From Bacteroidota bacterium (GTDB lineage: Bacteria > Bacteroidota > Bacteroidia > Chitinophagales > Saprospiraceae), in the NCBI GenBank assembly GCA_029781865.1, contig JAKOVW010000091.1:82880-146879 (forward strand): a stretch of DNA of 64,000 nucleotides, given 5' to 3'. Under the pieces are notes generated by a model. It saw only the letters and a list, made by a program, of their open reading frames with translations, ran no database searches and was not told the DNA's origin. Positions 9,296-17,896 of this stretch are shown here, piece after piece. Position 1 is the stretch's first letter. The number at the start of each line of letters is the position of its first letter. The position numbers and the translations under genes are program-made.

Positions 9296-9814
9296 TTACT
9301 TTGCAGTCCGCACGCACATGATCTGTTCTTGTATCACTTTCGATTGATCCCGTGATACTTCATATTTAATATTATTAAGCCGGATATTTGCAATTGGATA
9401 TTTTTCCAATTGGGCTATTTGATTTTCATCTAATTTAATATTGATGATGTCAAACCAGTTCGACCCTTTACGGGAACTTTCAGAACTACTGACTGTGCGG
9501 TGAGAAGGATATACATTGAGAATACTATCAGTTGCAAACTGAATGCGAATGGCATCTTTGGGATCTGTAACTATAACACCTGCATACACAGCATAAAAAC
9601 GCAAACCCATCTTTCCGTTTAATGAAAAGGTTTTTACTTTCAGACTGTATCCTTCTGGTGAATTGGATGAGCCCTGGAATTTTCCGATCGTTGTGTAATC
9701 ACCGGATTCTACTTTAAGATCTTTTGTGAATGCATCGGTTTGAATGATACATTGACTCTCAAGTTGCAATGAAAGCATTACTAAAATAATAAAAACAAAT
9801 TTTAACGGATTCAT
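9296..9814 (-). CDS. Hypothetical exported protein
   Basis: A 172-residue protein with a signal peptide (MNPLKFVFIILVMLSLQLESQC) and a short beta-rich mature domain containing a Ser-rich loop. I do not recognise a family. It lies just upstream of DUF1800 on the same strand, 78 bp away. The ATG start follows an AT-rich 5' region. The length and start/stop are well defined and there is no better frame on the other strand. Confidence 0.65.
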   Translation of the reverse strand: MNPLKFVFIILVMLSLQLESQCIIQTDAFTKDLKVESGDYTTIGKFQGSSNSPEGYSLKVKTFSLNGKMGLRFYAVYAGVIVTDPKDAIRIQFATDSILNVYPSHRTVSSSESSRKGSNWFDIINIKLDENQIAQLEKYPIANIRLNNIKYEVSRDQSKVIQEQIMCVRTAK

Positions 9815-10327
9815 CTGTTTATGTGATTTTGTGCTAATGAAATAAGCCTTATTAAATGGACTGAATAAGATAACAAATAATCAGAAATCAAATTGAACCG
9901 GCAATGGATGCATTCTATTATCTGTAGTCGCAGTAGGTACTTTTTCATAATATATGGACCCAAGGCAAATATAAGAATTAATGCATATGGAATTATTTTG
10001 ACAGCATTATTAATCTACATTTAAACACAATTTAACACCTTAATAATTAAACCAGATTAGATGAATTCATTGTACGAACCATTCCGTTTAACAGGGCAGA
10101 AAACGATTTCTGCTTACTTTAGTAAAAAGCCATAAAGCATTAAAAATTGTTTTTACGCCAGATTAGAATTGCATGAGATTGTTTCTTGATACAATACAGG
10201 AATCCAAAGACAACACAATCCAACAACTGCCATCCGACAATCCGTAATTAAATTTTTTGTCCCCAAAAGAACTATTTCCTGAATATCTTTGTTTTTGACA
10301 CCATCATTCTTCAGCAAAACAGGATTT
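9815..10327. other. 513-bp intergenic region between divergent genes
   Basis: AT-rich region without a convincing gene or RNA. A perfect -7 element TATCTTTG lies at 10284-10291 with a TTG at 10257-10259 (24-nt spacer, slightly long), a plausible promoter for the lipoprotein gene that starts at 10328. Nothing else recognised. Confidence 0.5.
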
Positions 10328-10945
10328 ATGAAAAAATTACTTTTTTGGGCCCTTGTAATTCTTATCGGATCATGCAAGGAAAACACTAAAACAATAATTA
10401 AAAAAGATATGACTGGAAAATACAATGTTCATCTTGAACTTAATGAAAAAACCTTTGATAAACAAGGAGTTAAAGACAGTATTACGGAAGCATTGACTAA
10501 AGCAAAAGAGGAACTGTCAAAAATGAAAACCGAATTTGACAGTCAGATGGATACCTCCACTGAAGAAGGTAAAGCGGAATACTACGCCAAATCATTTGCC
10601 AAGACGATGGCTTCATTTGGAAAAGATCTTGGTGAACTGGGAATCCTAATGGGTCAGGCAGCCGGAGATGTTGCCGTTGGCGCAATGGACCTTACGGAAA
10701 GTCTGATTAAAAAAATCAAAATGGATGTCGAACTAAAAGAAAACGGCAAGATAATTACGCATTCATTAATGGCCGATAATATTCATTTTTCCGGATCGCA
10801 ATGGGAGATTAAAGATGATATGTTTATTTTGAAAGATGACGAAGGCAGAGGCAAGCATGAATACAAAATTGCAGACAAGACGGATAATGGTTTTGTTCTA
10901 TTACATGAAAAATACAGGTTGGTGTTTGAGCGCACAGCTCATTAA
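10328..10945 (+). CDS. Putative lipoprotein, unknown function
   Basis: The frame opens at 10289, but the ATG at 10328 gives a 205-residue product with a classical lipoprotein signal: MKKLLFWALVILIGSC, lipobox cysteine at residue 16. The mature protein has a helical, charged middle (KAKEELSKMKTEFDSQMD), a Gly/Ala-rich hydrophobic stretch near residues 95-125 (LGILMGQAAGDVAVGAM), and a beta-rich C-terminal part resembling lipocalin-like stress lipoproteins; that resemblance is only an impression. Convergent with the amidohydrolase gene, with 2 bp between stops. Confidence 0.75.
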   Translation: MKKLLFWALVILIGSCKENTKTIIKKDMTGKYNVHLELNEKTFDKQGVKDSITEALTKAKEELSKMKTEFDSQMDTSTEEGKAEYYAKSFAKTMASFGKDLGELGILMGQAAGDVAVGAMDLTESLIKKIKMDVELKENGKIITHSLMADNIHFSGSQWEIKDDMFILKDDEGRGKHEYKIADKTDNGFVLLHEKYRLVFERTAH

Positions 10946-10947
10946 AA

Positions 10948-12129
10948 TTAAACTACTCGCTTGACCTTTGCATCCTTCCCCGGTATCCATTTACCATTGA
11001 CATTTTTAATATCCTGTATCCAGTTAATCCCAGGCTGCTTGTTTTTTGTTATTGACCCTAACCGGTCATTTAGTTTCAATGCTTTTGCTCCGTTAAATGT
11101 AGCCCAGGTCAATAACTCCTCGAGACCTAAAAATGAATTGTATCTAAGAATGGTTTTGATCTCTTCCAATATGGATAAATGCCAGTTTGAACTCAAACTA
11201 TCTGTGCCGATACACAAACTAGCTTCTGCATTCAAAAATTGGGAGTAATCCGGTAATGCATTTTCAATAAATAAATTGGCATTTGCACAAGTCACAAAAA
11301 AGGAATTGGGATTCCACGATAACACGTCGCGAATTTGCGATTCCTTCATCTGCGTATTATGGATAAATAAAGTATGCTGGTCTTTTTGCATCCTATCCAT
11401 CGCATAATATACTGATTCCTTTCCGGTTGGCTTGAATGCATCCATTTTAAAACCAAATGACTCCCAAAAGGAAACAAATGCTCCGCTCTTGTCAAGAAAG
11501 AGCAGGTCCTCGTCTATCGTTTCCTGGTTATGAATGCTCAAAACCGTCTGATCATCCGCATTGACTTCATTGATCAAATCGAACAACGTATTGGAAACGC
11601 TATATGGTGCATGCGGTACCATAGCCCTGGACAATCCTTCGTAGCTGTCATACACTTTTTTGTATCCATCAAAAAAGGATTGAGCAAGATGGTCTTGCAA
11701 AAAATCAAACGCTTCAACGAATGTATGATAATGTATACGGCTATTTTGTTTGACCTGAATAGTATCTGTTTTGTTTGAAATATCCCCTACCGCTACAATT
11801 CCTTCCGCTGACATTTCTCTATCTGCATCTGCAATGGCTTGCATAATGATGTCCTGTTCTATTTCCCGTTGGGAAACTACTGACTTTAAAAATGGTATTA
11901 ATCGGGTACCGGTATCAAATTTGCCTTTCAAATGAGATAATTCCAAATGACAATGCGCATTGATAAAACCGGGAACCAATATCCCGGGATAATATTCAAT
12001 TCCTGAATTTTTTCCTTCTTCAAAAGGCACCAGGTCCAGAATCGTACCGGAGTCATCCAGTATGATCACATGATTTGAAATAAATCCCTGATCACCGGTG
12101 TGAATGAAATCTGATCTAAGTTTTCTCAC
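10948..12129 (-). CDS. Amidohydrolase family deaminase
   Basis: A 393-residue metal-dependent amidohydrolase of the cytosine deaminase/chlorohydrolase branch. The metal motif HxH is in GFINAHCHLELSH (His59, His61), further ligands are expected at VPHAPYSVS, SIHNQE and the late GTDSLSSN Asp. Several Bacteroidota proteins of this type act as aminodeoxyfutalosine deaminases in menaquinone synthesis, but no mqn gene is near, so the substrate stays open. The start is GTG at 12129; no ATG lies near. Confidence 0.82.
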   Translation of the reverse strand: MRKLRSDFIHTGDQGFISNHVIILDDSGTILDLVPFEEGKNSGIEYYPGILVPGFINAHCHLELSHLKGKFDTGTRLIPFLKSVVSQREIEQDIIMQAIADADREMSAEGIVAVGDISNKTDTIQVKQNSRIHYHTFVEAFDFLQDHLAQSFFDGYKKVYDSYEGLSRAMVPHAPYSVSNTLFDLINEVNADDQTVLSIHNQETIDEDLLFLDKSGAFVSFWESFGFKMDAFKPTGKESVYYAMDRMQKDQHTLFIHNTQMKESQIRDVLSWNPNSFFVTCANANLFIENALPDYSQFLNAEASLCIGTDSLSSNWHLSILEEIKTILRYNSFLGLEELLTWATFNGAKALKLNDRLGSITKNKQPGINWIQDIKNVNGKWIPGKDAKVKRVV

Positions 12130-12166
12130 GTTATATTAATAATTCCACAAAATAGTTTTTGCAGAC

Positions 12167-12265
12167 ATGAAATACCCAAACAAAATTCCTGATCCTTTGC
12201 ATGTCTCAGCATCCCAGGATAACTTTCAAACGGCAACTGAGGCTCTGAGCAGAGAGGAGGAATAA
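12167..12265 (+). CDS. Possible small protein (32 codons)
   Basis: An ATG-to-TAA frame of 32 codons occupies almost all of the gap between two minus-strand genes. The product begins MKYPNKIPDP and ends in an acidic helix (EALSREEE); composition looks protein-like rather than random. No family recognised, no clear promoter or ribosome site. It could be fortuitous. Confidence 0.25.
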   Translation: MKYPNKIPDPLHVSASQDNFQTATEALSREEE

Positions 12266-12270
12266 ATATT

Positions 12271-13395
12271 TTATTTTAACTGCAAATCGACATCCTGTAC
12301 TATAATTCCATTTTTGATGCGGGGTTCAAACCAGGTGCTTTTTGGAGGAAGAACCATATGTTCGTCCGCCACTTTCACAAAATCACTTTTTCGAACGGGA
12401 AAAAACAAAAATCCGACAGAATCGGGTTTCTCCTGCACTGCTTTTATGATCGGTTTAAAACTCTTTATTCCTTCCAGATAGGTTATCCGGTCACTAGAAC
12501 GAATACTTTGTACACCTAAGATATCCCGCAATATAATTTCATTAAATATGTCGATATCAAAAGCTATTCCATTTTTTTGTTTAAAATACTGCAATACTTC
12601 TTTTCTCCAGATTAGGGAATAACAAGAATCTGCAGTGATAATGATCATTTCCGTTTTAGATTTACTAGGTCTTATCTTTTTCAGGACGGTAATCGTTGCG
12701 TAGCGATTTAACAAATTAAACAATTCATCCTTAGTGATGACATCAAACGCTTTAATGATCCGGTTGTACGGGAATATACTCAACTCACTAAAATCAAACA
12801 GTGCACACATTACACAATTGAGACCGGTTTGACTTAATTCCGGATTCTGTAAAATAAATTTACATACAGCTGCCATACGATGATGCCCATCGGCTATGTA
12901 TGCTTTTTTAACTTTCGATTTAAATTCCTTTTGAAATTGCAAGATGAATTTTTTATCCGTAATCTCAAAAAACTCATGAACCTGTTGATCTCTTTCAAAT
13001 CCGAGTTTAAATTTGGGCTTCACTCCAACCACACTCTTTTTAATTAACTCCTTTATTTTCTTTTGTTCATTGTAGGCTATAAGCACAGGCTTGATGATAG
13101 CTGCACGTTCCTTCATCAGATTGCTGATCGTTTCTTCCTGAGTCGTCAGTGTATTCTCATGTTTTTTGATCAAGCCTTTGAGATAATCGTGTATATCAAC
13201 GGCGGCAATTATTCCCTGGTAAGTTCTGTTCTTGGCCTTTATCCGGTATACAAAAATGGATTTATGCAAATCATCCTGATAGATGCCTTCTTTTTTCAGA
13301 TCAGGGAAAACATTGCGTACCTGGTCAAAAAACGAATCGTGATCTTTTATCTTTTCAAAATCAGGATGTAAAAAATGAAAAGGCTTTATGTTCAA
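12271..13395 (-). CDS. DUF1015 family protein
   Basis: A 374-residue DUF1015 protein, recognised by the opening IKPF, the charged middle and the signature YIADGHHRMAA with later LNCVMCALFDF and FPYNRIIK. DUF1015 proteins are cytoplasmic and of unknown activity, often found near serine biosynthesis genes, which are absent here. The start is TTG at 13395: an in-frame TAA lies four codons upstream and no ATG is near the conserved N-terminus. Confidence 0.85.
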   Translation of the reverse strand: MNIKPFHFLHPDFEKIKDHDSFFDQVRNVFPDLKKEGIYQDDLHKSIFVYRIKAKNRTYQGIIAAVDIHDYLKGLIKKHENTLTTQEETISNLMKERAAIIKPVLIAYNEQKKIKELIKKSVVGVKPKFKLGFERDQQVHEFFEITDKKFILQFQKEFKSKVKKAYIADGHHRMAAVCKFILQNPELSQTGLNCVMCALFDFSELSIFPYNRIIKAFDVITKDELFNLLNRYATITVLKKIRPSKSKTEMIIITADSCYSLIWRKEVLQYFKQKNGIAFDIDIFNEIILRDILGVQSIRSSDRITYLEGIKSFKPIIKAVQEKPDSVGFLFFPVRKSDFVKVADEHMVLPPKSTWFEPRIKNGIIVQDVDLQLK

Positions 13396-13439
13396 GTTTT
13401 GGCTTTATGGAGTGAAAGTAATCAGAATTTGTGATTCAA

Positions 13440-13937
13440 TCAAAGCATTTTCATAAGTGTATTATAGAACCAGTGGGAATCTGTTTTCAGCAGCAATTCC
13501 AAAGCATTATCAGCTTTATGTGCAAAGCTGTTGATCTCAGATACCATTTTTTTAAACTCCTTGCTTTTTTCACATTTGTCTGTGCAGCTCACCAGATCGT
13601 CCAGATCCTGCAATATGGGGTCCAACTCTCTTTTTTTCCGATTCAACAAAATTTGTTTGAACACATTGTGAAGGTTTTTTTCAGCGTGATAAAATTCACA
13701 GCGCTCACCTTCTTTTGAGGTTTTGTAAATCAAACCCCATTCCGCCAGGGCACGAAGATTCATGTTTACATTTCCGGAAGAGATGTCGAGCTCATTCATA
13801 ATTTGCTCTGCATTCATTGGTTCGCTGGCCACCAGGAGCAGGGCATGCAACTGTGCCATGGTTTTATTGATTCCCCACTGGGGACCGAGTTTTCCCCAGG
13901 TTTCTATAAATCGCTCTTTACAGTCTCTGTATTCCAA
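13440..13937 (-). CDS. GbsR/MarR-type transcriptional regulator
   Basis: A 165-residue winged-helix regulator of the GbsR group: GKLGPQWGINKTMAQLHALLLVASEPMNAEQIMNELDISSGNVNMNLRAL is helix-turn-helix of the family, followed by the wing GLIYKTSKEGERCEFY and a long helical dimerisation tail. GbsR members respond to osmolytes or drugs; the ligand here is unknown. The start is TTG at 13937, forced by an in-frame TAG three codons upstream. A GTAC-N6-GTAC element at 13941-13954 sits immediately upstream and could be an autoregulatory site. It precedes the DUF1015 gene by 44 bp on the same strand. Confidence 0.85.
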   Translation of the reverse strand: MEYRDCKERFIETWGKLGPQWGINKTMAQLHALLLVASEPMNAEQIMNELDISSGNVNMNLRALAEWGLIYKTSKEGERCEFYHAEKNLHNVFKQILLNRKKRELDPILQDLDDLVSCTDKCEKSKEFKKMVSEINSFAHKADNALELLLKTDSHWFYNTLMKML

Positions 13938-14108
13938 AAAGTACTATTATGTACAAGTAATCAAACTAGACGCAAAAAGTTTAAAACAGAATAAAAAAAG
14001 ACAGTGACAATCGGATTTAAGCCTCCGTTATAATTATAAAAACAAAAACTTAAATTGTCTTTAAACGATTTAAAATTAAAATTGGATAACTCTTACCGGA
14101 TCGTCAAT

Positions 14109-15218
14109 CTACCCTTTTTTATAGAATGGAATTTTAGCTACATGCGCATCAATTGATTTTGAACCGATTTGAATTTGAATTTTGGTATTTTCCTTGGCAA
14201 AATTCGTTGGAACATATGCCATACCAATCGGAACATTTAAAGAAGGAGAAGACGTACCTGAAGTGACTACTCCGATTTCATTTCCATTCATGTCCAATAC
14301 CGGGTATCCGTGACGAGGCACTCTCCGGTCATCGCCTATTATTCCAACTAATTTTTTACTTAGTCCTTTTTGCTTTTGTTCCAACATCCAATTCCGTCCG
14401 ATAAAATCTCCCTTATCCAGTTTGGTAATCCATCCCAGACCCGCTTCTAATGGTGAGGTGTGATCATCAATATCATTGCCATAAAGACAAAATCCCATTT
14501 CCAATCGCAGGGTATCACGTGCACCTAATCCGGTTGGCAATAAACCAAGGGGCGCTCCTACCCGTATTATTTCATCCCAAAGATGATTGATATGTTTATT
14601 GTCGGCATACAATTCAAATCCACCGGAACCCGTGTATCCCGTTGCAGAAATGATGACGTTATCCACATCGGCCAACCGGCCCTTGGTAAAATGATAATAT
14701 TCTATCGGGGCAAGATCTACCGTTGTGAGTTTTTGCAAGATGTCGATGGCTTTAGGACCCTGCACTGCAATTAATCCGGTCTCTTCCGAAATATTAATCA
14801 TTCGGGTATCGAAGGAATTATGACTGGCAATCCAATCCCAATCTTTCTGGATATTTGATGCATTGACAACCAATAAATACGATTGCTCTCCGGCTTGCGC
14901 CATGTCTTCCGGTAAACGGTACACCAATAAATCATCTACAATTCCACCATCATTATTTGGCATACATGAATATTGCGCCTGTCCAATTTTTAATTTGGAA
15001 ACATCATTGGATGTTACTTTCTGCACAAGATCTAATGCCTGCTTCCCACGGATGATAAACTCTCCCATATGGCTGACATCGAAAATTCCTGCATGATTTC
15101 TTACTGCGTCATGTTCTTCTTTAATTCCGGAATAAGAAATCGGCATATTATAACCTGCAAACTCAGCCATTTTGGCTCCAAGTGCAATGTGTTTTTCTGT
15201 TAGTGGCGTATTTTTCAT
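14109..15218 (-). CDS. gcvT: Aminomethyltransferase, glycine cleavage T protein
   Basis: A 369-residue T protein. It transfers the methylene group of glycine from the lipoamide arm of the H protein to tetrahydrofolate, releasing ammonia. Recognised by HAGIFDVSHMGEF near the N-terminus, the GYTGSGGFELY substrate loop and the GLGARDTLRLEMGFCLYGND motif, with the C-terminal GVVTSGTSSPSLN beta-barrel part. Full length. No other gcv gene is in the window. An array of TTTTTAGG octamers lies 25-75 bp upstream of the ATG, in its 5' region. Confidence 0.96.
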   Translation of the reverse strand: MKNTPLTEKHIALGAKMAEFAGYNMPISYSGIKEEHDAVRNHAGIFDVSHMGEFIIRGKQALDLVQKVTSNDVSKLKIGQAQYSCMPNNDGGIVDDLLVYRLPEDMAQAGEQSYLLVVNASNIQKDWDWIASHNSFDTRMINISEETGLIAVQGPKAIDILQKLTTVDLAPIEYYHFTKGRLADVDNVIISATGYTGSGGFELYADNKHINHLWDEIIRVGAPLGLLPTGLGARDTLRLEMGFCLYGNDIDDHTSPLEAGLGWITKLDKGDFIGRNWMLEQKQKGLSKKLVGIIGDDRRVPRHGYPVLDMNGNEIGVVTSGTSSPSLNVPIGMAYVPTNFAKENTKIQIQIGSKSIDAHVAKIPFYKKG

Positions 15219-15242
15219 TTGGAAATTTTTTAGATTAGGTTT

Positions 15243-15293
15243 TAGTTTTTAGGTTTTTAGGTTTTTAGGTTTTTAGGTTTTTAGGTTTTTAGG
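15243..15293. repeat. Octamer array (TTTTTAGG) upstream of gcvT
   Basis: About six tandem TTTTTAGG units (plus strand), five of them exact. It is in the 5' region of gcvT, a position where slippage could change promoter-to-start spacing. Confidence 0.9.
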
Positions 15294-15453
15294 AATAATT
15301 TAAAATTTTAGTTTTGGTTCAATTTTAATACGAATTAATAATTAATTTCTACTTTACTTAACTTTAAATAAAATGTTTCATTTAGTTTGTCCTCAATAAA
15401 AATCAATCTGCTACAACCTAAATGACTAAATGACTAAATTCCTTTACTCCTTT

Positions 15454-17472
15454 TCAATTTAGAACTATATTTTTAATTACATCGCTTTGAGATAAACTCA
15501 TCAACACTTCATTCCCGGAAATCATTTTACCGAAAATGGAATATTTCCCATCTAAATGCGGGGTCGGAGAATGTGTAATAAAAAATTGCGTACCCTCGGT
15601 ATCCAATCCTGCACTGGCCATTCCTACCATCCCCGATTCCTGATAATTCAATAGTGAAATATCTGTGCGTAGGGTATAATCCAAAGCACCGTAACCATCA
15701 CCACGGGGACAACCAACCTGGACCACAAAATTTGGAACTACCCGGTGAAATACTTTATCAGCATAAAATCCATCCTTTACAAGTTGAATGAAATTAATCA
15801 CTGATGAAGGGGCGTACTTAGGATATAAATCAATTCCGATGTCACCTTTATTCGTTGTGATCGTGGCGTGAATGGTGTCTTTATAATTATCCAGTACACT
15901 CCAGTTAACCGGATGATTGAATTCCGGTAATTTTGGTTCGAATTTCGTTTTCTTCAATCCTGCGATACATTTTCCCAATTCATTATACGTTTCAATATCT
16001 CGCGGCAATTTCAATTTGGATTGTGCTTCTGACAACATCGAATCAGCTTTAAATAACTTATTCAATCCTGGTTGTGGTTTTGAAAAAATTCCAGCCATAA
16101 CGGCAAGTGCGCCGGCGTCTGCAGATTCACATTGCCTTTTAAAATATTCACTGAGCTGATAATAGATATAATTCTTCGATCCTTTATACACCAATTGAAA
16201 ATCGGGCTTATTCAAAATAGTACTGATACATTCTGCAAGAGTTGTCCTGATATATGGATGCAGATTTGACGTACTTAAGGTCAGGTAATAATCCAATGAT
16301 TTAATATCGGTAGTCAACGCTTTCAGATATGCTGCTTTCTCATAAGGGTTTTTCGATTGGGTAACCAGATTCATCAATTTCCCTTCAATGGCTTGCCGGG
16401 TTAATACCAAATAGGGAGGGATATGTTTTAAAGCTGCTTCAAATACTACACTGCGTATTTGCCAGGGAAGATTATTCCGTTCGGTCAGGCTTTTTAGTTC
16501 TTCAGCGATTTCCGCATTCCCTTTCTCAAGTATGTATTGAGCTGCATAACTGGAAACATGCAATGAAGGATTTTGCAAAGCTTTCAATGCAAAAAAACGG
16601 GCTTGCGGACTGTTATGCTGCATTAATCCTTTTACAATATTGGTTTGTATGCGTACGTCCAATCCTCTTGAATACAATTCTTCCATTGCATTCAACGCTG
16701 CAGGACTTGCAATGCGAGAAAGCGCACTCACCAGGCACATCCGGATATCCGGATTTTTTTCTTCGTTACAGGCTTTTTTGAGAATATCAAATTGATTGGA
16801 AAGCTCAAACGTTTTTATTCGTTGCAAACAATTCGCTGCCATCAATCTGGCCGGAAACGGAAACTTATCATGTGTTGCAACCAGTACTATCTTTTCTAAG
16901 GACTCATTACAGACTTTCTCTCTCAAACCGAAACGGTATAAAGCACACATTTGACCATAGATCAGAAATGTGTCATCGGGCTGATACGTTTTGATCTGGC
17001 AAATTAAATGCAGGGTCGAATCGGATCCGCATTTACCCAGTGCTTCCAGGATCATACCATTCGTTTTATTAAATGGTCCTGATGAGTCTACTGCTATGAA
17101 TGCAGATATTAATGGCAACTCTGCTTTTATGGAAAAGGATTGACCCAAAGAAAAAACGGCAGCCTGTTTTACCTGTTCAACGGGATCTTTTAAAAGCTTT
17201 GCCAATTCCGGAATGACGGCGGTATCCTTAAATGAAGCAAATGACAATGCTGCCAGATAGCGGTATGCAGCTTTTTTATGGTTGAAATACAATACCAGTG
17301 AATCCCGGTTGTGCCTATCCTTTGCATCAAAAATCGAACGTACCACCGGATCGCTTAAGGTATACCCAACATTGTTATCCTGATCTTCATTGGGTGGAAA
17401 GCAAGATTCGGTAAACAGCACTGCAAACAGCAACGCTAAAAAAAAACCGATCCTGATTTTTGAGTTGAACAT
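15454..17472 (-). CDS. HEAT-repeat lipoprotein fused to cyclophilin-type peptidyl-prolyl isomerase
   Basis: A 672-residue protein from the ATG at 17472 (a TTG one codon earlier is ignored). Signal MFNSKIRIGFFLALLFAVLFTESC has a lipobox, so it should be membrane anchored in the periplasm. Residues ~40-420 are repeated helical pairs with HEAT features (KDPVEQVKQAAVFSLGQS and similar). The C-terminal ~150 residues are a complete cyclophilin: FHRVVPNFVVQVG, GDGYGALDY and GTQFFITHSPTPHLDGKYSIFG. It would catalyse proline isomerisation in exported proteins, with the HEAT scaffold holding a partner (inference). Ten bp downstream of the small membrane protein gene, same strand. Confidence 0.9.
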   Translation of the reverse strand: MFNSKIRIGFFLALLFAVLFTESCFPPNEDQDNNVGYTLSDPVVRSIFDAKDRHNRDSLVLYFNHKKAAYRYLAALSFASFKDTAVIPELAKLLKDPVEQVKQAAVFSLGQSFSIKAELPLISAFIAVDSSGPFNKTNGMILEALGKCGSDSTLHLICQIKTYQPDDTFLIYGQMCALYRFGLREKVCNESLEKIVLVATHDKFPFPARLMAANCLQRIKTFELSNQFDILKKACNEEKNPDIRMCLVSALSRIASPAALNAMEELYSRGLDVRIQTNIVKGLMQHNSPQARFFALKALQNPSLHVSSYAAQYILEKGNAEIAEELKSLTERNNLPWQIRSVVFEAALKHIPPYLVLTRQAIEGKLMNLVTQSKNPYEKAAYLKALTTDIKSLDYYLTLSTSNLHPYIRTTLAECISTILNKPDFQLVYKGSKNYIYYQLSEYFKRQCESADAGALAVMAGIFSKPQPGLNKLFKADSMLSEAQSKLKLPRDIETYNELGKCIAGLKKTKFEPKLPEFNHPVNWSVLDNYKDTIHATITTNKGDIGIDLYPKYAPSSVINFIQLVKDGFYADKVFHRVVPNFVVQVGCPRGDGYGALDYTLRTDISLLNYQESGMVGMASAGLDTEGTQFFITHSPTPHLDGKYSIFGKMISGNEVLMSLSQSDVIKNIVLN

Positions 17473-17482
17473 CAATTATGAC

Positions 17483-17824
17483 TTATACATTGATTTGTTT
17501 CAAATTGCGAAGATACACGATGAATGCAATGGCACAGGCGATCATTTCAATGCCAAGGCGCAACATCCCAAAAACATCGCCCTGTTCTGCATTTCGCTTA
17601 AAAGGAACCATGAAAGCGATGAACAGACTTAGCGAAAGGACCATCATCAAAATTAATAATCCCTTTTGGCCATTGCTTAGAAATTTCGACAATACCAAAA
17701 ACAAAAGGCCGGCACCTAATGGCACAATAGCAGTATGCACCATGAAGTGATTGGCAACAAAACCCCAGGCGCCAACAACCAAAAGGACTATGGAATTCAT
17801 TAAAGCTGCCTGATTTGATTTCAT
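17483..17824 (-). CDS. Small four-helix membrane protein
   Basis: A 113-residue, very hydrophobic protein with four likely transmembrane segments (about 10-28, 31-48, 55-74, 87-106). I do not recognise the family. It sits between the penicillin-binding protein gene and the HEAT-cyclophilin gene, all on the minus strand, with only 10 bp to the latter, so it is probably in one operon with it. Confidence 0.65.
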   Translation of the reverse strand: MKSNQAALMNSIVLLVVGAWGFVANHFMVHTAIVPLGAGLLFLVLSKFLSNGQKGLLILMMVLSLSLFIAFMVPFKRNAEQGDVFGMLRLGIEMIACAIAFIVYLRNLKQINV

Positions 17825-17896
17825 CTATTTATTTTAGTATGCTTAAAATTTGATTGATCAACGAGTCCGCGGACTATAATCTAACCATCAATGCGT

